Assembly: GCF_000412675.1 (NCBI RefSeq)
Contig: NC_021505.1
Coordinates: 3,590,501-3,654,500, forward strand
Source of the DNA: Pseudomonas putida NBRC 14164
GTDB lineage: Bacteria; Pseudomonadota; Gammaproteobacteria; Pseudomonadales; Pseudomonadaceae
Direction of reading: 5' to 3'
DNA: 64,000 nt
A program made the position numbers and the translations under genes. Shown here piece after piece: positions 8,676 to 17,382 of the stretch. Position 1 is the stretch's first letter; every line of letters starts with the position of its first letter. The notes beneath the pieces were generated by a model, which was not told the DNA's origin, made no database searches, and saw nothing but the letters and a program-made list of their open reading frames with translations.

Positions 8676-9949
8676 TACACCTCCTTGGGGATGTTCAGGG
8701 CCAGCGCCCAGCCGCCACCCGGGCGGCTCAAGATACGCAGCTCCCCCCCAAGGCTACGGGCGCGCTCGGCCATCGAATGCAGACCTACCCCTGGGCGCTG
8801 GGGCGGGTGCGCGCCGCGGCCATTGTCGCGAATGAACAGGCGCAAACCCTTGGCACTGCGCTGCAGGCGCACTCGCACCTGGCTGGCGCCGGCATGCCGG
8901 GCGACGTTGGTCAGTGCCTCTTGCAGCAAGCGGTACAGGTGCGTTCTGCTCGCCCCGGGCAGCGCCGGCAAGTGCTCGCCAACCCGCAGCCGGCACTCGA
9001 TGCCCTGGCTGGCCTGCCACTGGCTCACCAGCAGGCCGAACGCCTCAGCCAGCGGCATGTAGTGCAGCGCCACCGGATACAGGTTGTGCACCAGGGCGCG
9101 AAATCCTTGCTGGAGGCGCTCGCAATTGAGTTCGAGGTCGTGCGCCGTCTGTGTCACCACCGCAGGTTGCTCGGCCACCACACGCAACAGACAGAGCTGG
9201 GCACGAATACCTGCCAGGTATTGCCCCAGGTCGTCGTGCAGCGCCTGCGCCAGCTGGGTACGCTCTTGCTCCTGTGCCGCCAGCAGTGCCTGGGTCAGCT
9301 GCGCATTGTCGCCCCGGGCCTGCTCCAGCGTCGCGGTCATATGGTTGAAGTAAGCTGCCAACTGGCGCGCCTCCGGCAGCCCCGCCTCGCGCAAGCGCGC
9401 AGTCAACTGCCCGCCCGAAACCTGGCGCAAGGCGCACAGCAGCTCATCCAGCAGGCCCATGGCCCGCCGTACCGCCCAGCGAATGGTCAGCAAGCTCAAC
9501 AGCAAGGCCAGGCCACACAGGCCAAGCAGTTGCTGCAGAGAGTCCCAGACTTCGTCGATCTCATCCCGCGGATCGACCGCAATCAACACCCTGCGCCCGT
9601 CATTCAGCGCCAGCAGCCGACTGCTGCTGGGGCGCTCGCCAAACAGCTGGTGGCCCAGCCAGGCATCCAGCCCGGTTTGCGGCGGTAACCGCGGCGCTTC
9701 ACCCGGCGCCAGCCAGTGCACCCGCACATGGCGCAGGCTCTGGGTCAGCCGGGGTTGCAGGCTTGCCGGGTCGTGTTCGGCAGTGTCACCGAGGTACGCC
9801 ACCACCGCTTCGGCAGACTGCAACTCACGCTCTACGTCAGCAACCGCCTGGTGCAACAACACGCCGGCACAGGCCAGCGCCACCAAAGCGAAACAGAACG
9901 TGACCCACAGGTTGATCCGCCACAGGGCCGACAGGTTGACAAGGCGCAC
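8675..9949 (-). CDS. pedS2: Sensor histidine kinase PedS2
   Basis: 424 residues. It has two membrane segments (about 14-34 and 143-160) enclosing a ~110-residue periplasmic sensor domain, then a HAMP-like linker. A NarX-type dimerisation domain follows with phospho-acceptor H238 (ALHDDLGQYL) and an ATPase domain with N-box EALTNVARHAG and RDNGRGAHPP. The periplasmic domain has acidic stretches (DPRDEIDEVWD) that could bind a cation, fitting the reported role in sensing lanthanides, but that assignment to residues is my inference. It is co-transcribed with pedR2 and divergent from the transporter operon over a shared operator. Confidence 0.88.
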   Translation of the reverse strand: MRLVNLSALWRINLWVTFCFALVALACAGVLLHQAVADVERELQSAEAVVAYLGDTAEHDPASLQPRLTQSLRHVRVHWLAPGEAPRLPPQTGLDAWLGHQLFGERPSSSRLLALNDGRRVLIAVDPRDEIDEVWDSLQQLLGLCGLALLLSLLTIRWAVRRAMGLLDELLCALRQVSGGQLTARLREAGLPEARQLAAYFNHMTATLEQARGDNAQLTQALLAAQEQERTQLAQALHDDLGQYLAGIRAQLCLLRVVAEQPAVVTQTAHDLELNCERLQQGFRALVHNLYPVALHYMPLAEAFGLLVSQWQASQGIECRLRVGEHLPALPGASRTHLYRLLQEALTNVARHAGASQVRVRLQRSAKGLRLFIRDNGRGAHPPQRPGVGLHSMAERARSLGGELRILSRPGGGWALALNIPKEV

Positions 9950-10019
9950 AGGCGATTCTCCTCGGGGCGTCGTGGCCCATCGTGCTCCCCATCCTAAAGC
10001 CGCAGCACCCGCGCCGAAT

Positions 10020-10035
10020 TACTACCTTGGTACCG
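10020..10035. promoter_or_regulatory. Predicted LuxR-type operator between pedS2 and pedA1 (site 3)
   Basis: TACTACCTTGGTACCG keeps the full left arm and GGTA of the right arm. It lies 71 bp from the pedS2 start and 77 bp from the pedA1 start, placed to serve both directions. Confidence 0.6.
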
Positions 10036-10111
10036 GGCTAGCGCTACTTTCTGCATATTTCCTCCTCCCGGCGGGCTTCCTATGCTGGCGCCATCTGCCG
10101 TGGAGTGTGTT

Positions 10112-11305
10112 ATGCGCCAGCCTGCCCACCTTGCCCTGACCTGCCTGCTGGCCCTGGCCGCGACGCTGTCTGCGCCACTGGCGCCCGCCGCTCAGGGCCA
10201 ACCCGCAGCACCACTGCAAGTGCGCATCGGCTACCTGGGCTATCGGCCCGACCCCGGCCCGCTGCTGTCCAATGTCATTTCTGAGCCTGCCGACGCCGGG
10301 CGGCAAGGTGCCGAGCTGGCGATTGTCGACAGTAACAGCACCGGGCGCTTCCTGAAGCAGCAGTTCCAGCTGAGCAACGCCACGGTCGACAGCCCCGAGG
10401 CGCTGCTGCAGGCGGCAAAGGCACAGCACGACCAAGGCCTGCGGCTGTTTGTGGTGAATGCCCCGGCCGCCAGCCTGCGCGCTTTGTCTGCCGCGCTGCC
10501 CGACAGCCTGTTGTTCAACGCCGGCAGCCCCGACGACAGCCTGCGCAGCAACCAGTGCCTGGGCAATGTGCTGCACAGCCTGCCGGGGCGGGCCATGCTG
10601 GCCGACGCGCTGGTGCAATTTCTGGTGCTGCGCAAGTGGCAGCGGGCGCTGCTGGTGGTGGGCCAGACCGAAGACGACCATGCCTACGCCGCCGCCCTGC
10701 GCCGTTCGGTGAAGCGCTTTGGCGTGCAATTGGTAGCGGAGAAGACCTGGACCTTCGACAACGACCAGCGCCGCAGCGCCCAGGCCGACATGCCGCTGTT
10801 CACCCAAACCGCCGAATACGACGTGGTGCTGGTGGCCGACGAGCGCGGCGACTTTGGCGAGTATTTGCCCTACCAGACCTGGTACCCCCGCCCCGTGGCC
10901 GGCACCCAGGGCCTGACCCCCACCGGCTGGCACAAGACCGTGGAAACCTTTGGCGCAGCGCAGCTGCAAAAACGCTTCGAAGCCCAGGCCGGGCGCTGGA
11001 TGAATGACCGCGACTTTGCCGCCTGGATGGCCGTGCGCAGCATTGCCAGCGCAGCCAGCAAGCTGCGCCAGGCCGAACCCCGCGCGCTACAACAACTGCT
11101 GCTCAGCGAACAGTTGCCACTGGATGGTTTCAAGGGCCGCAAGCTCAGCTACCGCCCGTGGAATGGCGAACTGCGCCAGCCAATCCCGCTGGTGCAGCCG
11201 CGCGCCCTGGTCAGCACTTCGCCGCAGGAGGGCTTCCTGCACCCTTTCAACGAAATGGACAGCCTGGGCTACGACAAGCCCGAAGTGACCTGCAGCTACC
11301 CCTGA
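10112..11305 (+). CDS. pedA1: PQQ-dehydrogenase-system ABC transporter substrate-binding protein (PedA1)
   Basis: 397 residues from the ATG at 10112, preceded by GGAG and opening a signal peptide (LALTCLLALAATLSA). An upstream in-frame ATG at 10082 would delay the leader. The fold is a type-I periplasmic binding protein related to Leu/Ile/Val-binding proteins, in the subfamily tied to PQQ alcohol oxidation. It heads a tight operon with a beta-propeller protein, an ATPase and an ABC-2 type permease. In P. putida the PedA1A2BC system is needed for growth with traces of lanthanides. Mapping A1 to this gene and A2 to the propeller follows operon order and is my inference. Confidence 0.78.
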   Translation: MRQPAHLALTCLLALAATLSAPLAPAAQGQPAAPLQVRIGYLGYRPDPGPLLSNVISEPADAGRQGAELAIVDSNSTGRFLKQQFQLSNATVDSPEALLQAAKAQHDQGLRLFVVNAPAASLRALSAALPDSLLFNAGSPDDSLRSNQCLGNVLHSLPGRAMLADALVQFLVLRKWQRALLVVGQTEDDHAYAAALRRSVKRFGVQLVAEKTWTFDNDQRRSAQADMPLFTQTAEYDVVLVADERGDFGEYLPYQTWYPRPVAGTQGLTPTGWHKTVETFGAAQLQKRFEAQAGRWMNDRDFAAWMAVRSIASAASKLRQAEPRALQQLLLSEQLPLDGFKGRKLSYRPWNGELRQPIPLVQPRALVSTSPQEGFLHPFNEMDSLGYDKPEVTCSYP

Positions 11306-11335
11306 CCCGATAACCACAACAATAAGGAATTCGCC

Positions 11336-12325
11336 ATGCGCCGCCCCCTCTTCCACCGGGCCCTGCTTTACCCCAGCCTGCTGTCGGGCGCTTTGGCGCT
11401 TGCCTGCGGGCACGCCATGGCCGCCACTGCCTGGGTCTCCAACGAGAAGGACAACAGCCTCAGCCTGATCGACATGCAAACGCTGGAAGTCACCGAAACC
11501 TTGCCGGTGGGCCAGCGCCCGCGCGGCCTGCTGCTGTCACACGACAACAAGCTGCTGTACATCTGCGCCAGCGATTCGGACCGGGTGCAGGTGATGGACG
11601 TGGCCACCCGCAAGATCATCAAGGAGCTGCCCTCTGGTAAAGACCCCGAGCAGTTCGCCCTGCACCCCAACGACCGCTGGCTGTACGTGTCCAACGAGGA
11701 CGATGCGCTGGTGACGGTGATCGACACCGTCACCGACAAGGTGCTCGGGCAGATCGACGTCGGTATCGAACCCGAAGGCATGGCGGTGAGCCCCGATGGC
11801 AAGTGGGCCGTCAACACCAGTGAAACCACCAACATGCTGCACTGGATCGACACCAGCACCCAGACCCTGGCCGACAGCACCCTGGTCGACCAGCGGCCGC
11901 GTTTCGTCGAGTTCGACAAGGACGGTTCGCGGCTGTGGGCGTCGGCGGAAATCGGTGGCACGGTGACCATCCTCGACGTGGCCACCCGACAAGTGCTGAA
12001 AACCCTGAACTTCCAGATCAAGGGCGTTCACCCGGACAAGGTCCAGCCGGTGGGCATCAAGCTCAGCGCCGATGGCAAGTACGCCTTCGTCGCCCTGGGC
12101 CCGGCCAACCATGTGGCGGTGATTGATGCCAAGACTTACGAGGTACTCGACTACCTGCTGGTCGGGCGGCGGGTCTGGCAGCTGGCATTCACCCCGGACC
12201 AGCGCCAGTTGCTGGCCACCAACGGGGTCAGCGGCGACGTTTCGGTGATCGACGCGAAATCCCTCAAAGTGCTCAAGTCGGTGAAGGTCGGGCGCTACCC
12301 CTGGGGCGTGGTGGTAACACCATGA
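11336..12325 (+). CDS. pedA2: Periplasmic YVTN beta-propeller protein of the ped transporter operon (PedA2)
   Basis: 329 residues with a signal peptide ending near A-M-A-A. It is built of about seven repeats of the YVTN type: segments such as NSLSLIDMQTLEV, VQVMDVATRKI, VTVIDTVTDKV and VSVIDAKSLKV each close a blade. This is the PQQ-catabolism-associated beta-propeller family, which has no PQQ site of its own. It lies 30 bp after pedA1 and overlaps pedB by 4 bp (ATGA). It is probably a periplasmic partner of the transporter, holding a metal or chelate, though the ligand cannot be read from sequence. Confidence 0.82.
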   Translation: MRRPLFHRALLYPSLLSGALALACGHAMAATAWVSNEKDNSLSLIDMQTLEVTETLPVGQRPRGLLLSHDNKLLYICASDSDRVQVMDVATRKIIKELPSGKDPEQFALHPNDRWLYVSNEDDALVTVIDTVTDKVLGQIDVGIEPEGMAVSPDGKWAVNTSETTNMLHWIDTSTQTLADSTLVDQRPRFVEFDKDGSRLWASAEIGGTVTILDVATRQVLKTLNFQIKGVHPDKVQPVGIKLSADGKYAFVALGPANHVAVIDAKTYEVLDYLLVGRRVWQLAFTPDQRQLLATNGVSGDVSVIDAKSLKVLKSVKVGRYPWGVVVTP

Positions 12326-13062
12326 ACGCCCTGGACGTCAGTGATGTGAGCTTCGCCTACGGCCAGCGCGAAGCCCTCAAGCAGGTGGGTTTCAGCCTGG
12401 CGCCCGGGCGCTTCGCCGCGCTGCTGGGCCCCAATGGCGCCGGCAAGTCGACCTTGATCGCCCTGCTTACCCGCCTCTACGACCTGCAGCACGGCGACAT
12501 CCGCGTGAGCGGCTGCTCACTGCGCAACGCTGCACGCCCGGCGTTGCGCCAGTTGGGCGTGGTGTTTCAGCAAAGCACCCTGGACCTGGACCTGAGCGTT
12601 GAACAGAACCTGCGCTACCACGCCGCGCTGCATGGCCTGTCGCGGCGCCAGAGCGACCGGCGGGTGGAAGCCGAACTGGCCCGCCAGGGCCTTGGCGAAC
12701 GCAGGCGCGATCGTGTACGCGAGCTGAACATCGGCCATCGGCGCCGGGTGGAAATTGCCCGCGCGCTGCTGCATGAGCCGCGCCTGCTGCTGCTCGACGA
12801 AGCCAGCGTCGGCCTTGACCCTGCCAGCCGACTGGCGCTCAACCAGCACCTGCGCGGGCTGTGCCGCGAGCAGCAGCTCAGTGTGCTGTGGACCACCCAC
12901 CTGCTGGATGAAGTGCAGCCCAGCGATGACTTGCTGATTCTGCATCAGGGCCGCCTGGTAGCCAGTGGCACCGCCGATGCGCTGAGCCTGGAGCACGGCG
13001 GCGACCTCGACAACGCCTTTGCCAGGCTGACCAACGCCCACTCAGGAGCCGACGCCCGATGA
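12322..13062 (+). CDS. pedB: ABC transporter ATP-binding protein PedB
   Basis: 246 residues. Walker A is GPNGAGKST (about residues 36-44) and Walker B is LLLLDEA. The signature region is degenerate (RELNIGHRRRVEIARAL in place of LSGGQ), and the switch His lies in TTHLLDE. The closest types are drug/Na+ export ATPases of the ABC-2 class rather than importer ATPases. It overlaps the propeller gene and pedC by 4 bp each. The altered signature motif is unusual and may slow or modify ATP hydrolysis. Confidence 0.88.
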   Translation: MNALDVSDVSFAYGQREALKQVGFSLAPGRFAALLGPNGAGKSTLIALLTRLYDLQHGDIRVSGCSLRNAARPALRQLGVVFQQSTLDLDLSVEQNLRYHAALHGLSRRQSDRRVEAELARQGLGERRRDRVRELNIGHRRRVEIARALLHEPRLLLLDEASVGLDPASRLALNQHLRGLCREQQLSVLWTTHLLDEVQPSDDLLILHQGRLVASGTADALSLEHGGDLDNAFARLTNAHSGADAR

Positions 13063-13850
13063 ACGCTTACTGGCAATGTTTCAACGGCATCATGCTGCGC
13101 GAATGGCTGCGCTTCGTGTTGCAGCGCACGCGCCTGCTCAGTGCCCTGGTGCGCCCGCTGCTGTGGTTGCTGGTGTTCGCCGCCGGGTTTCGCGCGGCGC
13201 TGGGCATTGCAATCATCGAGCCCTACGACACCTATATCCCTTACGAGGTGTACATCATTCCGGGCCTGGCCTGCATGATTCTGCTGTTCAACGGCATGCA
13301 GGGCTCGCTGTCGATGGTCTATGACCGCGAGATGGGCAGCATGCGCGTGCTCTTGACCAGCCCATTGCCGCGGCCTTTCCTGCTGGGCAGCAAGCTGTTG
13401 GCGACTTCGTTGATTTCCCTGCTGCAAGTCTATGCCTTCCTCGCCATCGCCTGGCTCTACGGCGTGCAGCCACCGGCTGCGGGCTTGCTGCTGGCGCTGC
13501 CGGCAATGCTGCTGGTGGCGTTCATGCTCAGCGCCTTGGGCCTGTTGCTGTCGAACGCGATCCGCCAACTGGAGAATTTTGCCGGGGTGATGAATTTCGT
13601 GATTTTTCCGCTGTTTTTCCTGTCTTCGGCGTTGTACCCGCTGTGGAAGATGCGCGAGGCCAGCCAGTGGTTGTACTGGCTGTGTGCTGTGAACCCGTTT
13701 ACCCATGCCGTGGAACTGGTGCGGTTTGCGCTTTATGAGCGGCTGAACCTGCTGGCGCTGGCGGTGTGCCTGGGGTTGACCGCCTTGTTTACCCTGCTGG
13801 CGATACTCACCTTCAACCCCCAGCATGCGGCGCTGCGCAAGCCCCGCTGA
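13059..13850 (+). CDS. pedC: ABC-2 type transporter permease PedC
   Basis: 263 residues with six predicted membrane segments and the ABC-2 permease signature region around GMQGSLSMVYDREMGSMR. ABC-2 permeases normally serve export or act as mechanotransmitters. Here the same operon encodes a substrate-binding protein, so transport direction cannot be read from homology. The published phenotype in P. putida suggests lanthanide uptake. It is the last gene of the operon; a REP pair starts 33 bp after the stop. Confidence 0.87.
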   Translation: MNAYWQCFNGIMLREWLRFVLQRTRLLSALVRPLLWLLVFAAGFRAALGIAIIEPYDTYIPYEVYIIPGLACMILLFNGMQGSLSMVYDREMGSMRVLLTSPLPRPFLLGSKLLATSLISLLQVYAFLAIAWLYGVQPPAAGLLLALPAMLLVAFMLSALGLLLSNAIRQLENFAGVMNFVIFPLFFLSSALYPLWKMREASQWLYWLCAVNPFTHAVELVRFALYERLNLLALAVCLGLTALFTLLAILTFNPQHAALRKPR

Positions 13851-13882
13851 CGGGTCGCAATCCATTGGCTGAGCGAGGCGCC

Positions 13883-13967
13883 TGTGGGAGCGGGTTTACC
13901 CGCGAAGAAGGCGACGCGGTGTATGGCACCGGCTATGCCGGTGTCGCGGGTGAACCCGCTCCCACAG
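13883..13967. repeat. REP-like palindromic pair (type A)
   Basis: Inverted copies of TGTGGGAGCGGGTTTACCCG surround CACCGGCTATGCCGGTG. It lies between pedC and the CxxxCW gene and probably marks the end of the transporter transcript. Confidence 0.85.
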
Positions 13968-14023
13968 GGACTGCTCCAGCATGAAAAAAATTAGCAAATC
14001 GGGAATATCGTCGGTCCGCCAGC

Positions 14024-14039
14024 TACTACTTTAGTACTG
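14024..14039. promoter_or_regulatory. Predicted LuxR-type operator upstream of the CxxxCW gene (site 4)
   Basis: TACTACTTTAGTACTG matches the shared palindrome at 12 of 16 positions. It lies 78 bp upstream of the start at 14117 and would also serve pedR1 downstream, giving possible autoregulation. Confidence 0.55.
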
Positions 14040-14116
14040 CCTTTGCTGTCTAATCGTCGCATTCACAACGCACCGCCACTGGCATGTAATGGGCCTATAA
14101 CAAAAAGGACAAAACC

Positions 14117-14665
14117 ATGCCACGTGCCCTGCGCCCTTTGTTGGCTGCCCTTTCGCTGAGCCTGTCGCTGAGCGTCGCCCACGCCGACACCACGCCGCTG
14201 TTCTCCGCCGAAGGCTACCGCGCCACCCTCTATCGCAGCCCGACCCCGCAACAGGTCGAAGGTGGCCAGGTCATCGACACCGCCACGCTGCAACGCCTGC
14301 TGGCCCAGACGCCCAGGCCGGTGCTGGTTGACGTCTACCGCCGGCAATGGCTGCAAGGCCGCTTCATCGAAGACGAACCACACAGCAACCTGCCCGGCAG
14401 CGTGTGGCTGGCCAACACCGGCGACGGCGAACTGAGCCCGGCCTGGCAGGACTACTTCGTGCGTAACCTGCAAAAAGCCACTGCCGGGCACCCGGAGCAA
14501 CCGCTGGTCTTCTACTGCCGCTCCGATTGCTGGTTAAGCTGGAACGCGGTAAAACGCGCAAAAGCCCTGGGCTATGACAACCTGTACTGGTACCGCGACG
14601 GCGTGGACGCCTGGCAGCAGGCCAACCTGCCGCTGCAGCCGGCGCAGCCCGTGCCCTTCCCCTGA
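14117..14665 (+). CDS. PQQ-dependent catabolism-associated CxxxCW motif protein (rhodanese-like)
   Basis: 182 residues with a signal peptide (ends A-H-A). The fold resembles rhodanese: VLVDVYRR, then PGSVWL, and an active-site loop reading C134-R-S-D-C138-W139. This is the motif for which the family associated with PQQ alcohol oxidation is named. A rhodanese would have one catalytic Cys in this loop; two closely spaced Cys in the periplasm suggest redox chemistry or haem/sulfur handling. The function is not established. It lies 52 bp upstream of pedR1 on the same strand, behind a shared operator. Confidence 0.82.
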   Translation: MPRALRPLLAALSLSLSLSVAHADTTPLFSAEGYRATLYRSPTPQQVEGGQVIDTATLQRLLAQTPRPVLVDVYRRQWLQGRFIEDEPHSNLPGSVWLANTGDGELSPAWQDYFVRNLQKATAGHPEQPLVFYCRSDCWLSWNAVKRAKALGYDNLYWYRDGVDAWQQANLPLQPAQPVPFP

Positions 14666-14717
14666 AACACTTGCCTGCGAACGCGTGCCCATCCAATAAA
14701 AACAAGGTGAAAAGGCC

Positions 14718-15383
14718 ATGTACAAAATTCTGATTGCCGACGATCACCCCCTGTTTCGCGAAGCCATCCACAACGTCATCAGCGATGGTTTTCAAGGCAG
14801 CGAGGTCATGGAGACGGCCGACCTGGACAGCGCCCTGGCATTGACCCAGGCGCACGATGACCTCGACCTGATCCTGCTTGACCTGAACATGCCCGGCATG
14901 CACGGCCTCAATGGCCTGATCACCCTGCGCAACGAGGCGCCGACCACCCCGGTAGTGATCGTTTCAGCCGAGCAGGAAAAGCAGATCGTGTTGCAGGCCA
15001 TCACCTACGGTGCCGTGGGCTTCATCACCAAGTCCTCGCCACGCTCACAGATGATCGAAGCGATCGAGCAGATCCTCAATGGCAATGTCTACCTGCCACC
15101 GGACATCATCCGCGCGCAAAAAAGCAGCACCAGCCGGCGCCACAACGATACCCCGAGCTTCCCGCCGGAAATGCTCCAGGCGCTGACCCGCAAGCAGCTG
15201 CTGGTGCTTGAGCGCATGACCAAGGGCGAATCGAACAAGCAGATCGCCTATACGCTGGATATCGCCGAAACCACGGTCAAGGCGCATGTTTCGGCTATCT
15301 TGCGCAAGCTCAATGTGCACAACCGGGTGCAGGCAATCCTGAGTGCCGGCGATATCGATTTTGCTGATTACTTGAGGCGTTGA
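14718..15383 (+). CDS. pedR1: LuxR-type response regulator PedR1 / AgmR (ErbR)
   Basis: 221 residues. The receiver has D8/D9 and the phospho-acceptor D55 (ILLDLNMPG). The LuxR helix-turn-helix spans about 155-210 ([22 protein letters not shown], then [16 protein letters not shown]). It is the counterpart of AgmR/ErbR, which activates quinoprotein ethanol oxidation in pseudomonads. It has a weak ribosome site (AAGGTG). It follows the CxxxCW gene and is convergent with the hybrid kinase, its probable partner. A REP half-element separates them. Confidence 0.9.
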   Translation: MYKILIADDHPLFREAIHNVISDGFQGSEVMETADLDSALALTQAHDDLDLILLDLNMPGMHGLNGLITLRNEAPTTPVVIVSAEQEKQIVLQAITYGAVGFITKSSPRSQMIEAIEQILNGNVYLPPDIIRAQKSSTSRRHNDTPSFPPEMLQALTRKQLLVLERMTKGESNKQIAYTLDIAETTVKAHVSAILRKLNVHNRVQAILSAGDIDFADYLRR

Positions 15384-15398
15384 CCTGTAACGGCCTAT

Positions 15399-15421
15399 TC
15401 GCGGGCTTGCCCGCTCCCACA
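15399..15421. repeat. Single REP-like half element
   Basis: TTCGCGGGCTTGCCCGCTCC is one unpaired copy of the REP palindrome in the 61-bp gap between convergent pedR1 and nahK. It could act as a bidirectional terminator. Confidence 0.7.
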
Positions 15422-15444
15422 GAAGCCTGCGAAAAGGCCAGCGG

Positions 15445-17382
15445 CTATGTCATGCCGCCGGCCAACAAGTGGCTCATCGCCGTCTTGAGCTTCATCGGCC
15501 GCACCGGTTTGTGCATCAGGGTATGGCCCAGCTCGCGGATCTGCTGCTTGAGGTCGTTACTGTAGTTGGCGGTGATCATCAGCGCCGGTAGCGGCTGAGC
15601 GCGGCGGGCATTGATCCGCGCCACGGCGTCGACACCGTTGCAGTCGTTGTCCAGGTGGTAGTCGGCGATCAGCAGATCGGCCTCGGCGTGGTAATTGTCC
15701 ACCTGGCGCGCCAGGTCTTCCTCCGACAGCGCCGTGACCACCTGGCAGCCCCAGCCCTCCAGCAGGGTACGCATGCCGGCGCAGATCGCCGCATCGTTAT
15801 CCAGCACCCACACCCGCGCCCCACGCAAGCGTTCGAGCATCGGCTCGCAGATCACCGGGCTTGGCTGGGCCTTGGGCGCGGTGGCGCTCAGCGGCACTTC
15901 GACGGCGAACACCGAGCCTTTGCCTAGCCATGAACGCACCCGGATCCGGTGGCCGAGGATGCCGGCGATCTTTTCCACGATCGCCAGGCCCAAACCCAAC
16001 CCGCGGTCCTGGTCCGGGCGCTGGACATCACCGCGCTTGAACTCCTGGAACATTTCTTCCAGGTGCTCTTCGGCAATGCCGATACCGCTGTCCCACACTT
16101 CGATCCGCAGGCCGCCACGCTGGCGCCGACAACCCAACACAACGCGCCCGCTGTGGGTGTAGCGGATGGCATTGCTGAGCAGGTTGCGCAGGATCCGCGC
16201 CAGCAGCTGGATGTCACTGCGCACCACCGCAGAACAGCCCACAAAATGCAGTTCAAGCCCTTCGCTGCGCGCCACTTCGGCGTATTCGGCAGCCAGGTTG
16301 TCCATCAGTTCGCTGAGGGCGAACGGGGCGACATCGGCCTTGATCACGCCGGCATCGAGCTTGGATATATCAACCAGGGTGCCTAGCAGGTTCTCTACAT
16401 CCTCCAGCGAGTTGCTCACATTTCGAACGAGGTGGGCACTGTCTTGCGGCTCGCGGCGCTCGAGCAGCGCGCTGGTGAACAGCCGCGCCGCATTCAGCGG
16501 TTGCAGCAGGTCGTGGCTGACCGCAGCGAGGAATTTGGTTTTCGACAGGTTGGCCTGTTCGGCCTCGCGCTTGGCCTCGCGCAGGCGCGACTCGGCCTGG
16601 CTGCGCTCCTCTATCTCACGCAGCAACTGGTCGTTGAGGCTGGTCAGTTCAGCGGTGCGTTCGCGCACCCGTTGCTCCAGGTGTTGATAGGCCTGGTGCA
16701 GCGCCTGGGCGGTATTGCGGCGCTCGGTAATGTCGCGGATCAATACGAAGATGCCCACCACGTCGCCATTGGCCAGGCGGTTGGGTACGTAGGAGCGCAG
16801 CATGTAGCGCTCCTGGCCAGTGATGTTGGTTTCGGCAAATTCGAAGGTGACGCTCTCCCCCGCCAAGGCACGCGCCACATAGGCTTGCAGGCGCTGGTAA
16901 TGCTGCTCGCTGTGGGCCTCGCGCAGGCTCTGGCCCAGCATCACGCCGTGCGGCCAGCAATACCATTCTTCATAAACCTTGTTGGTGAATTCGTAGACCA
17001 GATCGGCATTCAGGTAAGCGATCAGCGCCGGGACATTGTCGGTAATCAGGCGAATCTGGTGTTGGTGGGCGGTCTCGGCCCGCTGTCGGGCTTCGCTCAG
17101 CAGCCGGTTGACGGCCTTGAGCTCAGCCATGGCCTGGTTCAGGGCATCGGTGCGTTCACGCACCTGCTCGGCCAGCACCACCGAATGCTGGAACGCCGCA
17201 TAGGGGTCGTTGCCCCGCGTTACCCCCGACTCGATGCGTTCAATCAACGCGCCGTTGATCCGCTGCAACTTGTGGTTTTCGTGCTGCAGCCGGCTGAGCT
17301 CTGCTTGCAGTTCAGCGCCCGACAGGAGGCCGGTTGCGGGCAATGGCGACCCCGGTGAAGGTCTGGTTGATATGCATGCCAT
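15445..17382 (-). CDS. nahK: PAS-domain hybrid histidine kinase, NahK / ErcS'-like
   Basis: 645 residues and no membrane segment, so cytoplasmic. The order is an N-terminal coiled coil (~20-105), a PAS domain (~110-225), a second coiled coil, a HisKA domain with H290 (AAVSHDLLQPLNA), a HATPase domain (DSGIGIAEEHLEEMF, GLGLGLAIVEKI) and a C-terminal receiver (~520-640, LLIADYHLD). This architecture, next to a FIST gene and agmR, matches NahK/ErcS' of P. aeruginosa, a nitric-oxide-linked kinase near exaAB. The ATG at 17382 has GGAG 9 nt upstream and lies inside the FIST gene, giving a 71-bp same-strand overlap. PedS1 is probably the P. putida name. Confidence 0.85.
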   Translation of the reverse strand: MACISTRPSPGSPLPATGLLSGAELQAELSRLQHENHKLQRINGALIERIESGVTRGNDPYAAFQHSVVLAEQVRERTDALNQAMAELKAVNRLLSEARQRAETAHQHQIRLITDNVPALIAYLNADLVYEFTNKVYEEWYCWPHGVMLGQSLREAHSEQHYQRLQAYVARALAGESVTFEFAETNITGQERYMLRSYVPNRLANGDVVGIFVLIRDITERRNTAQALHQAYQHLEQRVRERTAELTSLNDQLLREIEERSQAESRLREAKREAEQANLSKTKFLAAVSHDLLQPLNAARLFTSALLERREPQDSAHLVRNVSNSLEDVENLLGTLVDISKLDAGVIKADVAPFALSELMDNLAAEYAEVARSEGLELHFVGCSAVVRSDIQLLARILRNLLSNAIRYTHSGRVVLGCRRQRGGLRIEVWDSGIGIAEEHLEEMFQEFKRGDVQRPDQDRGLGLGLAIVEKIAGILGHRIRVRSWLGKGSVFAVEVPLSATAPKAQPSPVICEPMLERLRGARVWVLDNDAAICAGMRTLLEGWGCQVVTALSEEDLARQVDNYHAEADLLIADYHLDNDCNGVDAVARINARRAQPLPALMITANYSNDLKQQIRELGHTLMHKPVRPMKLKTAMSHLLAGGMT

